A DNA stretch of 64,000 bases from Aliiroseovarius marinus (GTDB lineage: Bacteria; Pseudomonadota; Alphaproteobacteria; Rhodobacterales; Rhodobacteraceae): contig NZ_ML178713.1 in NCBI RefSeq assembly GCF_004360145.1, forward strand, positions 62,001 to 126,000. The letters are read 5' to 3'. The translations under genes and the position numbers were made by a program. Of this stretch, positions 25,602 through 33,924 are shown piece after piece (positions within the stretch are counted from its first letter, which is position 1; each line of letters starts with the position of its first letter). The notes under the pieces are model-generated. The model saw only the letters and a list, made by a program, of their open reading frames with translations. It searched no databases and was not told where the DNA came from.

Positions 25602-26528
25602 TTAATGGGTGGCGTGGAATTCACGGCCCAAAGATCCGGGCGCCCCGTGATTGCCGCGCAGCGAAATCACAACCAGCACAAGGATGGTGATCAGATAGGG
25701 GCTCATCGCCAAGATCTCGACCGGGATCGGGACGCCTGCGGCTTGAAGGTTCAGCTGCAGAACCGAGATCCCGCCGAACAGATACGCGCCCAGAAGCACG
25801 CGCCACGGACGCCAGCTGGCGAAGACCACGATGGCCAGCGCGATCCAGCCCGCACCTGCGGTCATGCCTTCGACCCATTGGGGCACGCGGACAAGGCTGA
25901 TATAAGCCCCGCCCATCCCAGCACAGGCTCCGCCGAAGGCAATCGCCATCAGGCGGACGCGGATGACCTTATAGCCAAGCGCGTGGGCGGCGTTGTGATT
26001 TTCACCCACGCCACGCAGGATCAGGCCCGCACGGGTGCGCGTCAGCACGTACCATGTCAGGGCGACGATGATCAGGCTGACATAGACCATTGGGTCGTGG
26101 CGGAACATGATCGGCCCCAGAACCGGAATGTCGGACAGCAGCGGGATCTCCCACTTGGCCATCGTCGGCGCTTTAATGCCCTCGTACGGCTTGCCGATCA
26201 GGGCAGACAGCCCCAGCCCGAACAGCGTCAGGCCCAGACCCGTCGCCACTTGGTTCGACTTCAGATACAGGACCAGCACGCCAAACAGCATCGAAAGCGC
26301 GGCGCCCGCGACAGCCGCCGCGACAAAGCCGATCGAGGGCGCGCCAGTGTTGACGCCGAATGCGAACCCAACCACCGCGCCGGTGATCATCATGCCTTCC
26401 ACGCCAAGGTTCAGCACGCCCGATTTCTCGACCACGGCCTCGCCGATTGCAGCCAGAAGGATGGGCGTTGCCGCCACCATGAGCGAGGCCAGAAGCAGAA
26501 GCGGGTTAATCTGTCCAAGATCCATCAT
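25602..26528 (-). CDS. BMP-type ABC transporter permease 2
   Basis: About 308 residues, with 8-10 hydrophobic helices. It belongs to the BPD_transp_2 permease family found with BMP-type binding proteins and ribose-like systems (YufQ/NupQ-like). The block ILAAIGEAVVEKSGVLNLGVEGMM is diagnostic. Two adjacent ATGs (26528 and 26525) follow AAGGAG; the first overlaps the upstream stop as ATGA, the second has better spacing. The overlap implies translational coupling with permease 1. Confidence 0.9.
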   Translation of the reverse strand: MMDLGQINPLLLLASLMVAATPILLAAIGEAVVEKSGVLNLGVEGMMITGAVVGFAFGVNTGAPSIGFVAAAVAGAALSMLFGVLVLYLKSNQVATGLGLTLFGLGLSALIGKPYEGIKAPTMAKWEIPLLSDIPVLGPIMFRHDPMVYVSLIIVALTWYVLTRTRAGLILRGVGENHNAAHALGYKVIRVRLMAIAFGGACAGMGGAYISLVRVPQWVEGMTAGAGWIALAIVVFASWRPWRVLLGAYLFGGISVLQLNLQAAGVPIPVEILAMSPYLITILVLVVISLRGNHGAPGSLGREFHATH

Positions 26529-27625
26529 TTCGCTCCTTCTTTCGCCGCCACTGGCGTTTTCCACCGCACGCGATAATGAGACAGCATGTCCATCGCCAGC
26601 AGGAAGAACATCAGCATCCCTTGGAACATCTGGATCGCGGCACCGGGCAGGCCCAGCATCAGCTGCGCCAGCTCGCCACCGATATAGGTCAGGGCCATCA
26701 AGAGCCCTGCGAGCAGAATGCCGATGGGATGCAAACGGCCAAGGAAAGCCACGATGATCGCGGTAAAGCCATAGCCTGCGTTAAAGTCGATCGAGACCTG
26801 ACCCGAGGGGCCGGAAACCTCGAACAGTCCCGCAAGTCCGGCCAGCGCGCCCGAGGTGCCAAGGCAGAACAGGATGAGCCGCGTGGGGTTCACGCCCGCG
26901 AACTTGGCAGCCCGCGGTGCCTCGCCCGTCAAGCGGACTTGGAAGCCCAGCATGTGGCGGGTCAGAAGGATGTAGGCAAGGATCACTGCGATGAACGCCG
27001 CAGCGACGCCCCAGTGCATGCCGGTGCCCTCAATCAAGTCGGTGTTGTAAGCTGCCGGAAAGTCGCGGAAGTTGCGCGAGCCGGGGAAGCCCATGCCGTC
27101 GGGGTTCTTCAGCAGTCCCTGACTGACCGAGGCAAGGATGTTTTCCGCCACATAGACCAGCATCAGGCTGACCAGAATTTCGTTGGTGCCGAACTTCACC
27201 TTCAACACGCCGGGGATCATCGCCCACGCCCAACCGCCGATAGCCCCGGCCAGCACCATCGCCGGGAAGATTAGGATGCTTTCAGACGGATAGAAGGCCA
27301 GCCCGACAGCGGCGCCACAGATGGCACCCATGATGTACTGACCCTCGGCTCCGATGTTCCAGATCCCTGCGCGGAAGCCCAAGGACAGGCCGATGGCAAT
27401 CAAGATCAGGGGGCCAGCTTTGACCAACAACTGCGGGCGCGAATAGGGCCCGAAGGTCTCGTGAAACAGCGGATCCCAGAAGATCGTGCGAATGGCTTCA
27501 AGCGGGTCTTTGCCCAGCATCCAGAACAGGATGCCGCCTGCGATCATCGTGGCGATCACGGCCAAAACCGGTGTCAGCGTGCCCCAGACTTTGGACGGCT
27601 GGGGTCGTTTTTCCAAACGAATCAT
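26525..27625 (-). CDS. BMP-type ABC transporter permease 1
   Basis: A 366-residue permease of the BPD_transp_2 family (YufP/NupP-like), larger than its partner because of an N-terminal extension with one more helix. Diagnostic segment: IGLSLGFRAGIWNIGAEGQY. It forms the membrane pore together with permease 2. The start overlaps the stop of the ATPase gene by 4 bases, so all transporter parts are produced in sequence from one mRNA. Confidence 0.92.
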   Translation of the reverse strand: MIRLEKRPQPSKVWGTLTPVLAVIATMIAGGILFWMLGKDPLEAIRTIFWDPLFHETFGPYSRPQLLVKAGPLILIAIGLSLGFRAGIWNIGAEGQYIMGAICGAAVGLAFYPSESILIFPAMVLAGAIGGWAWAMIPGVLKVKFGTNEILVSLMLVYVAENILASVSQGLLKNPDGMGFPGSRNFRDFPAAYNTDLIEGTGMHWGVAAAFIAVILAYILLTRHMLGFQVRLTGEAPRAAKFAGVNPTRLILFCLGTSGALAGLAGLFEVSGPSGQVSIDFNAGYGFTAIIVAFLGRLHPIGILLAGLLMALTYIGGELAQLMLGLPGAAIQMFQGMLMFFLLAMDMLSHYRVRWKTPVAAKEGAK

Positions 27626-29154
27626 GCGGCCACCTCACCATCTTCTGCGCCACCCATCATCAGGCCGATTTCCTCGACACTCAGCCCTTGTGTCGGGACC
27701 GGACGGGCCAAGCGGCCTTCGTTCAGCGCCGTGAAGCGGTCCGAAATTTCCATCAGCTCGTCCAAATCCTGAGAGATCACGATCACTGCCGCGCCCTTAT
27801 GCGCCAGATCCAGCAGCGATTGCCGGATCGAGGCCGCAGCCGCTGCATCCACGCCCCAAGTGGGCTGGTTCACCACCAAGACGTCGGGGTTCTGCAACAC
27901 CTCGCGGCCAATGACGAATTTCTGCAGGTTGCCGCCCGACAGCGATCCGGCGGCGTTGTCCGGGCCGGGGGTGCGCACGTCGAAGGCTTCGATGATGCGA
28001 CGGGCAAATTTCTCGGTCTTGTTCCAACGCAGAAACCCGCGATCCACCAGCTTTTCACGGACGGACCCGGTCAGCAGCGCGTTTTCGATCAGGCTCATTT
28101 CGGGCGCTGCCGAATGGCCCAGCCGTTCTTCTGGCGCCGTCAAAAGCCCACGCGCACGACGCGCGCCGGGGGACAGCGTGTTGATCTCTTCGCCTGCCAG
28201 CGTAATGGATCCGTCTTGCGCACGGGCCTCGCCCGACATGACGGCCAACAATTCGTCCTGCCCATTCCCCGCGACACCGCCAATGCCAAGAACCTCGCCC
28301 TTACGCACCTCAAGCGAGACGTTGCGCAGGTCGGTGCCAAACTCGCTGGGCGAGGGCATCGAGACGCCCGAGAGGGACAGTGCGACCGCACCCGGTTCCG
28401 CTGGATCGCGCGAGGGGACGTGCAGCTTGTCGCCCACCATCAGTTCGGCCAGTTCACGCGCGGATTTCTCGCGCGGATCGCAGGTGTCGACCACCACGCC
28501 GTGCCGCAGGATCGTCGCGTGTTCACACAGAGCGCGGATTTCTTCCAGCTTGTGCGAGATGTACAGGATCGACGTCCCTTCGGAGGTCAGTTTCCGCAGG
28601 GTTTCGAACAGGATCTCGACCTCTTGCGGGGTCAGAACGCTGGTCGGTTCGTCCATGATCAGAAGCTTGGGGTTCTGAAGCAGGCAGCGAATGATCTCGA
28701 CCCGTTGGCGTTCGCCTGCGGACAGGTCGCCCACGATCCGGTCGGGGTCCAGCGGCAGGCCATAGGCTTGGCTCACTTCGCGAATGCGGCTGGCCAATTC
28801 ACGCGTGCTGGGCGGGTTGTCCATGCCAAGCGCAATGTTTTCGGCAACCGACAGCGCGTCAAACAGGCTGAAATGCTGGAACACCATCGCAACACCGGCA
28901 GCGCGGGCTGCGGCGGGGTTCACCGGCGTGAAATCATCTCCATTCAGGGTCATCTGACCCGCGTCTGGTTTTACCAGCCCGTAGATCATCTTCACCAGCG
29001 TGGATTTGCCCGCGCCGTTTTCCCCCAAAAGGGCGTGCACTTCGCCGGGCAACAGCGAAAACGAAACCTGATCGTTGGCTAAGACGCCGGGATAGGCCTT
29101 GGTAAGGCCCTCCAGTGTCATCAGCGCATCACCTTGACGCATGTCCCCTGTCAC
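27622..29154 (-). CDS. BMP-type ABC transporter ATPase (two nucleotide-binding domains)
   Basis: A 510-residue tandem ATPase. Domain 1 has Walker A GENGAGKS, signature LSAGERQRV and Walker B LLIMDEPTSVLTP. Domain 2 has the degenerate Walker A GVAGNGQDEL, signature LSGGNLQKF and NQPTWGVDAAA in place of the usual Walker B-Glu, typical for this family where site 2 hydrolyses poorly. GTG 29154 is chosen because AGGGGAG lies 6 bases before it; ATG at 29142 or 29121 are alternatives. The start lies 26 bases inside the end of xdhC, joining the transporter to the xdh genes. Confidence 0.88.
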   Translation of the reverse strand: MTGDMRQGDALMTLEGLTKAYPGVLANDQVSFSLLPGEVHALLGENGAGKSTLVKMIYGLVKPDAGQMTLNGDDFTPVNPAAARAAGVAMVFQHFSLFDALSVAENIALGMDNPPSTRELASRIREVSQAYGLPLDPDRIVGDLSAGERQRVEIIRCLLQNPKLLIMDEPTSVLTPQEVEILFETLRKLTSEGTSILYISHKLEEIRALCEHATILRHGVVVDTCDPREKSARELAELMVGDKLHVPSRDPAEPGAVALSLSGVSMPSPSEFGTDLRNVSLEVRKGEVLGIGGVAGNGQDELLAVMSGEARAQDGSITLAGEEINTLSPGARRARGLLTAPEERLGHSAAPEMSLIENALLTGSVREKLVDRGFLRWNKTEKFARRIIEAFDVRTPGPDNAAGSLSGGNLQKFVIGREVLQNPDVLVVNQPTWGVDAAAAASIRQSLLDLAHKGAAVIVISQDLDELMEISDRFTALNEGRLARPVPTQGLSVEEIGLMMGGAEDGEVAA

Positions 29155-30103
29155 TGAACACTCCCCTGTCGAGTTTATTGTTATATGCGACGCTCTTAAG
29201 TAGCGCGGTCCCAACCCCCAGAGCAATGGCCTGCGGGTGTTTTCCCAAGCTCGGATCACCGATTGGGCAGTTGATTTGATCAATTTCTGTGCGGTGATGC
29301 CCCAAAGCGGTCAGACGTGTTCTGAAACGCGCCCATTTGGTGGCGGATCCGATCAATCCGGCGCTGGCAAACCTATGCGAAAGAATCGCGTGGCAGATTT
29401 CGAGGTCCATCATGTGGCTATAGGTCAGCACAAGGTGGTGGGCATCAGCGGGGGCCAGCGTGACGGCCTTGGCCGGATCGGGGGCAGGCAGGCAAGTGAC
29501 GCCGACGGGTATGTTGTCGGGAAAGCGCGTCAGGTCCACGTCGACCCATGTGATTGCAAGGTCGGGCAGCGGCGCGAGGGTCTGGACCAGCGCGCGTCCG
29601 ACATGGCCCGCGCCATAGATCCAGATCGGGGTCTGTGGGCGGGTGACGGGTTCGACCATCCAGCCTTGCGTTAGGGCGGGTTCGGGGATCACGCCTTGAT
29701 TGCGGGCCTTTGCGAGTGTGCGGCTGATGGCAAGCGGCGGGGTGTCGTCTGCGGTCATTGAGCGCGCATGAACCGGGCTATCTGCCAGACGGGGCAGGTC
29801 CTCGGCGCAATAGAGTTCGGTTAAAAGCGTCACAGCGCCACCGCAGCATTGGCCGAGTGCAGGGCCAAGAGGCAGACGGACCATGCGGGTCGTCTGACCT
29901 TGCAGAAGCTGCGCGCGCGCGTCGTTTGCCGCGCGATATTCCAGCTCTCCTCCACCGATTGTGCCAGATTGCCCGTCCGCCCAGACCAGCATCGCCGCCC
30001 CAACCTCGCGCGGGGTTGATCCAGCGGTGTCTGCGACCACCACGCGGGCCACGGGGCCATGCGCTTGAATGGTGCGGTCAAGTTCGGGCAGATCAATCGC
30101 CAT
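29129..30103 (-). CDS. xdhC: Xanthine dehydrogenase accessory protein XdhC
   Basis: A 324-residue molybdenum-cofactor chaperone. XdhC proteins bind and sulfurate Moco before inserting it into XdhB. The N-terminal XdhC/CoxI segment (VADTAGSTPREVGAAMLVWADG, GTIGGGELEYRA) and Cys pair GQCCGGAV are present. A C-terminal Rossmann-like half (IWIYGAGHVGRALVQTL) follows. Its start overlaps xdhB by 11 bases and its end overlaps the transporter ATPase start by 26 bases. Confidence 0.93.
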   Translation of the reverse strand: MAIDLPELDRTIQAHGPVARVVVADTAGSTPREVGAAMLVWADGQSGTIGGGELEYRAANDARAQLLQGQTTRMVRLPLGPALGQCCGGAVTLLTELYCAEDLPRLADSPVHARSMTADDTPPLAISRTLAKARNQGVIPEPALTQGWMVEPVTRPQTPIWIYGAGHVGRALVQTLAPLPDLAITWVDVDLTRFPDNIPVGVTCLPAPDPAKAVTLAPADAHHLVLTYSHMMDLEICHAILSHRFASAGLIGSATKWARFRTRLTALGHHRTEIDQINCPIGDPSLGKHPQAIALGVGTALLKSVAYNNKLDRGVFSDRGHASR

Positions 30104-32369
30104 CGCGCACCCTTTCCACAGCGGACAGAACCTCTTCCGCTGTTGCGGGCGCGTTCATGTCGTGGAACCCGTCGCCGCAGGCCGCGACGGCATCCGCCAG
30201 TGCCAGCCATGCGGAAATGCCCAGCATGAAGGGCGGTTCGCCCACCGCTTTCGAGCGGAAGATTGTGTCTTCGTGATTGGGCTGATCCCATAGGTCGACG
30301 TTGAAGATGCGTGGCCGGTCAGAACATGCCGGGATCTTATATGTCGATGGCGCATGGGTGCGCAGAACGCCCTTGTCGTCCCAGACCAGTTCCTCGGTCG
30401 TCAGCCAGCCGACGCCCTGCACATAGCCGCCCTCGACCTGCCCGATATCCAGCGCTGGGTTCAGGCTGGTGCCCGCGTCATGTAGGATATCGGTCCGCAG
30501 CACGCGGTTTTCGCCGGTCAGCGTGTCGATCACCACCTCGGTCAGCGCCACGCCATGGGCGAAATAGAAGAATGGCCGCCCCTGACCTTTGGCGCGGTCC
30601 CATGTGATCTCGGGCGTTTTGTAAAAGCCCGTGGCGGATAGGCTGACGCGCGCCTCATAGGCCATCTGGGCGGCCTCTTGGAACAAGACGCTCTGCGCCG
30701 GGCCATGCACTTGCCCATCCGCAAAAGTGATCTCGGCGGGCGTGCATTGCCAGATCTGCGCCAAATGCTCGGCCATGCGCGCGCGGATCGTCAGGCAGGC
30801 TTTCTGCACCGCCATCCCGTTGAGGTCCGACCCAGAGGACGCCGCCGTGGCCGAGGTATTGGGCACTTTCGCCGTGTCCGTCGCGGTGATTTTCACCAGC
30901 TCCATCGGCACGCCAAAACTACGCGCGGCCACCTGTGCCACCTTCTGGAACAGCCCTTGCCCCATCTCGGTCCCACCGTGGTTCATCTGGATCGAGCCGT
31001 CCTGATACACATGCACCAGCGCGCCCGCTTGGTTCAGGTGGGTCAGGGTGAAGCTGATCCCGAACTTGACGGGCGAGAAGGCCAAGCCTTTTTTCAGCAA
31101 AGGATTTTCGGCGTTGAAGGTCGCAACTTCGGCGCGCCGCTGCGCATAATCCGCACGCTGCAACAGTGCATCCGTCATGGCGGGGATGTGGAAGCCCTGA
31201 ATTTCCTGCCCGTAATGGGTGGTCTGTCCGTCGCGGTAATAGTTCACCCGTCGCACGTCCATCGGGTCCAACCCGCGCGCGCGGGCGATGTGGTCCATGA
31301 TCCGCTCAATCCCAAACACTCCTTGCGGCCCGCCAAACCCGCGAAACGCGGTGGCCGAGGCCGTGTGTGTCTTCAGCCGATGGCTTTCAATTCGCACATC
31401 CGACAGGAAATAGGCATTGTCCGCGTGCAGCATCGCGCGATCCGCCACCGGCAGCGACAGGTCCTGCGCCCAGCCGCAGCGGGCCAGCTGGGTGACGTCC
31501 AGCGCGACCAGCCGCCCGTCATCATCCACGCCTGCACGGTATGTGATGCGGAAGTCATGGCGCTTGCCGGTGATGACCATGTCATCATCGCGGTCATAGC
31601 GCATTTTGCAGGGCCGTCCGGTTTGGCGCGCGGCCACGGCGCAAGCTACGGCGAGCGCGTTGCCTTGGCTTTCCTTGCCGCCAAAACCGCCACCCATACG
31701 GCGCGTCTCGACCCGAACCGCGTGCATGGGGACGCCGATCGCGTGGGCCACCTTGTGCTGGATTTCCGTGGGGTGCTGGGTCGAGCTGTTGACCAGCATG
31801 TCGCCGTCATCTTGCGGCACCGCCAGCGCAGCTTGGCCTTCCAGATAGAAATGCTCTTGCCCACCCATCTCGAAGCTGCCCTCGATGATGTGGGGGGCAG
31901 CGCTCATCGCCGTACTCGCGTCACCACGCGACCAGACCACCGGTCCGTTTTCGAACCGGCTGTCGGCGGCTAATGCGTCGTCGATGCTTAGGATTGCTGG
32001 GCGCGGGTCGATGGTGATCTGCCCCAACCGCGCCGCCTTGCGTGCGGCCAGATGGCTGGTGGCGACGACCAGAAAGATCGGTTGGCCGTGATAGAAGACC
32101 TCGCCCTGCGCCAGCAAGGGTTCGTCATGGATCGAGGGCGAGACATCATTCTCAAAGGGAAGATCGGCGGCGGTCAGAACCGCGACGACGCCGTCGGCCT
32201 CGCGCACTTTTGTCAGGTCTGCGTGGGTGATGACACCGCGCGCCACCTCGCTGAGCCCGAACGCCAGATGCAGACAGTTCGCGGGCAGCGGGATGTCATC
32301 TACATAGCGTGCAGCGCCTGTCACATGCAGCGCTGCGGCATCGTGGGGCAGGGGGGCTCCGGTGCTCAT
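30093..32369 (-). CDS. xdhB: Xanthine dehydrogenase molybdenum-binding subunit XdhB
   Basis: A 758-residue large subunit, carrying the molybdopterin site where hypoxanthine and xanthine are hydroxylated to urate. Visible family motifs are RRMGGGFGGKESQ, the aldehyde-oxidase/XDH-type loop TATAFRGFGGPQG (here SATAFRGFGG) and GVGWLTTEELVWDD. The catalytic Glu is near the C-terminus in KAVGEPPFMLG. Length is normal for the two-gene bacterial type. It follows xdhA with an ATGA overlap and precedes xdhC. Confidence 0.95.
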   Translation of the reverse strand: MSTGAPLPHDAAALHVTGAARYVDDIPLPANCLHLAFGLSEVARGVITHADLTKVREADGVVAVLTAADLPFENDVSPSIHDEPLLAQGEVFYHGQPIFLVVATSHLAARKAARLGQITIDPRPAILSIDDALAADSRFENGPVVWSRGDASTAMSAAPHIIEGSFEMGGQEHFYLEGQAALAVPQDDGDMLVNSSTQHPTEIQHKVAHAIGVPMHAVRVETRRMGGGFGGKESQGNALAVACAVAARQTGRPCKMRYDRDDDMVITGKRHDFRITYRAGVDDDGRLVALDVTQLARCGWAQDLSLPVADRAMLHADNAYFLSDVRIESHRLKTHTASATAFRGFGGPQGVFGIERIMDHIARARGLDPMDVRRVNYYRDGQTTHYGQEIQGFHIPAMTDALLQRADYAQRRAEVATFNAENPLLKKGLAFSPVKFGISFTLTHLNQAGALVHVYQDGSIQMNHGGTEMGQGLFQKVAQVAARSFGVPMELVKITATDTAKVPNTSATAASSGSDLNGMAVQKACLTIRARMAEHLAQIWQCTPAEITFADGQVHGPAQSVLFQEAAQMAYEARVSLSATGFYKTPEITWDRAKGQGRPFFYFAHGVALTEVVIDTLTGENRVLRTDILHDAGTSLNPALDIGQVEGGYVQGVGWLTTEELVWDDKGVLRTHAPSTYKIPACSDRPRIFNVDLWDQPNHEDTIFRSKAVGEPPFMLGISAWLALADAVAACGDGFHDMNAPATAEEVLSAVERVRDGD

Positions 32370-33727
32370 GACGTCACCTCCAGCACCGAGGTTTTGGCTC
32401 CTGTTCCCTCATGGAAGCAGCGGATCAGCATATTCTGACAGGCGCGTAGGCGATAGTCGGCAGAGGCCCGCATGTCGGTCATCGGGGTGTAGTCCTTGGC
32501 AAAGGCCTGCGCGGCGGCTTCAACACTCGCCAAATCCCACGGCTGCCCGATCAAGGCGTCCTCGACATGGGTTGCCCGTTTCGGCGTGCCCGCCATGCCG
32601 CCAAAGGCAATCCGTGCGGTGGCGACCTTGCGGTCCTCAACTGCGATATTGAACGCACCCAGCACGGCGGAAATGTCCTGATCGAACCGTTTCGACAGCT
32701 TGTAGACGCGCAGATTGTCTGGCCCGCGCGGGACCGAGATCGCCTCGACAAACTCGCCCGGCTGGCGGTCCTGTTTGCCATAGTCGATGAAGAAGTCCTC
32801 CAATGCGACCTGCCGCCGGACGTCCCCGCGCCGCAAATGCAGCACCGCGTCCAGCGCGATCAGCGGCGGTGGTCCGTCCCCGATAGGCGAGCCGTTGGCG
32901 ATGTTCCCGCCGATGGTGGCGACATTCCGCACCTGAGTGGACGCAAAACGGCGCAGCATCTCGGCAAAATGGGGGAGGTGGTCGAGCATTAGGAGGCGCA
33001 ATGCCTCGATGCTGACGCCCGCGCCGATATGGATATGCGTGTCGGTGAATTCGACCTGTTTCAGGTCCGCGACACCATTCAGGAAAATCGCTGGGCGAAT
33101 GTCGCGCAACGCTTTGGTCGACCACAGCCCCACATCCGTCGCCCCGGCCACTAGCGTGGCGTGGGGATGCTCCATCAGCGCCTGCGCCAAGGCGTCCGCC
33201 GTCTTGGGGCGCATGGGGGTGTCGTCTGTATCGGGCAGGGCGTGCGCCGCGGCGAACGCGTCGGGCACTGGCGCCTCAGCGGCGCGTTCAGCCGCGCGCA
33301 CAATCGGCGCGTAGCCGGTGCAACGGCACAGGTTCCCCGCCAGCACATCATCATGCGCCCGGTCCCCATTCAGATGCGCCGTGGCCAAGGACACCGCGAT
33401 TCCCGGCGTGCAAAACCCACATTGCGATCCGTGTTCTTCGACCAGTGCTTCTTGCACGGGATGTAAGGCGTCGCCGTCCGCCAAAGCCTCGACCGTCGTG
33501 AGGGATTTCCCGTCCAGCTGTCCCAGAAACAGGATGCAGGCATTCACCGCCCTCGCGCCATCCGCGTCCCGCAGCATGACCGTGCAGGCCCCGCAATCAC
33601 CTTCGTTGCAGCCTTCTTTCGTACCGGTCAGACCACGCGTGTCGCGTAGCCAATTCAGCGTGGATTGCGTGGGGTCAACATCGCGCAGGGTCACGCTCTC
33701 TCCGTTCAGAAGAAAGGTGATATTCAT
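32366..33727 (-). CDS. xdhA: Xanthine dehydrogenase Fe-S/FAD subunit XdhA
   Basis: A 453-residue subunit passing electrons from the Mo site to NAD+. The plant-type [2Fe-2S] cluster is bound by C40, C45, C48 and C64. The second [2Fe-2S] uses C103, C106, C134 and C136 (GNLCRC). The FAD-binding part (LVAGATDVGLW, IGGNIANGSPIGD) starts near residue 190. It is the first gene of the minus-strand operon xdhABC-ABC transporter-channel-BMP. Its promoter must lie in the 197 bases shared with dnaE (33728-33924); no clear operator was identified there. Confidence 0.95.
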   Translation of the reverse strand: MNITFLLNGESVTLRDVDPTQSTLNWLRDTRGLTGTKEGCNEGDCGACTVMLRDADGARAVNACILFLGQLDGKSLTTVEALADGDALHPVQEALVEEHGSQCGFCTPGIAVSLATAHLNGDRAHDDVLAGNLCRCTGYAPIVRAAERAAEAPVPDAFAAAHALPDTDDTPMRPKTADALAQALMEHPHATLVAGATDVGLWSTKALRDIRPAIFLNGVADLKQVEFTDTHIHIGAGVSIEALRLLMLDHLPHFAEMLRRFASTQVRNVATIGGNIANGSPIGDGPPPLIALDAVLHLRRGDVRRQVALEDFFIDYGKQDRQPGEFVEAISVPRGPDNLRVYKLSKRFDQDISAVLGAFNIAVEDRKVATARIAFGGMAGTPKRATHVEDALIGQPWDLASVEAAAQAFAKDYTPMTDMRASADYRLRACQNMLIRCFHEGTGAKTSVLEVTS

Positions 33728-33924
33728 TGAAACGTCCTGCCGCCTTACCCTGTTGGTGGCCCCGAAGTTAGCGTCCTCGATGCGGCGTAGAAAACGCGCG
33801 GGGGTATGTTTTTATGCCTATAGGAAAGCCGGGAAAACGTGATCGGTCAAGCCCTGTGGCAATTTCTTGTTGAGGGATGCAGGCCGCCCTTCCGTCTGAT
33901 CAGGCGCTGGTTTAACCTGCCCGA

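Noticed and set aside
27571-29082. A 503-codon open frame on the plus strand
   Set aside because: It is antisense to the transporter ATPase gene, which has all ABC motifs.
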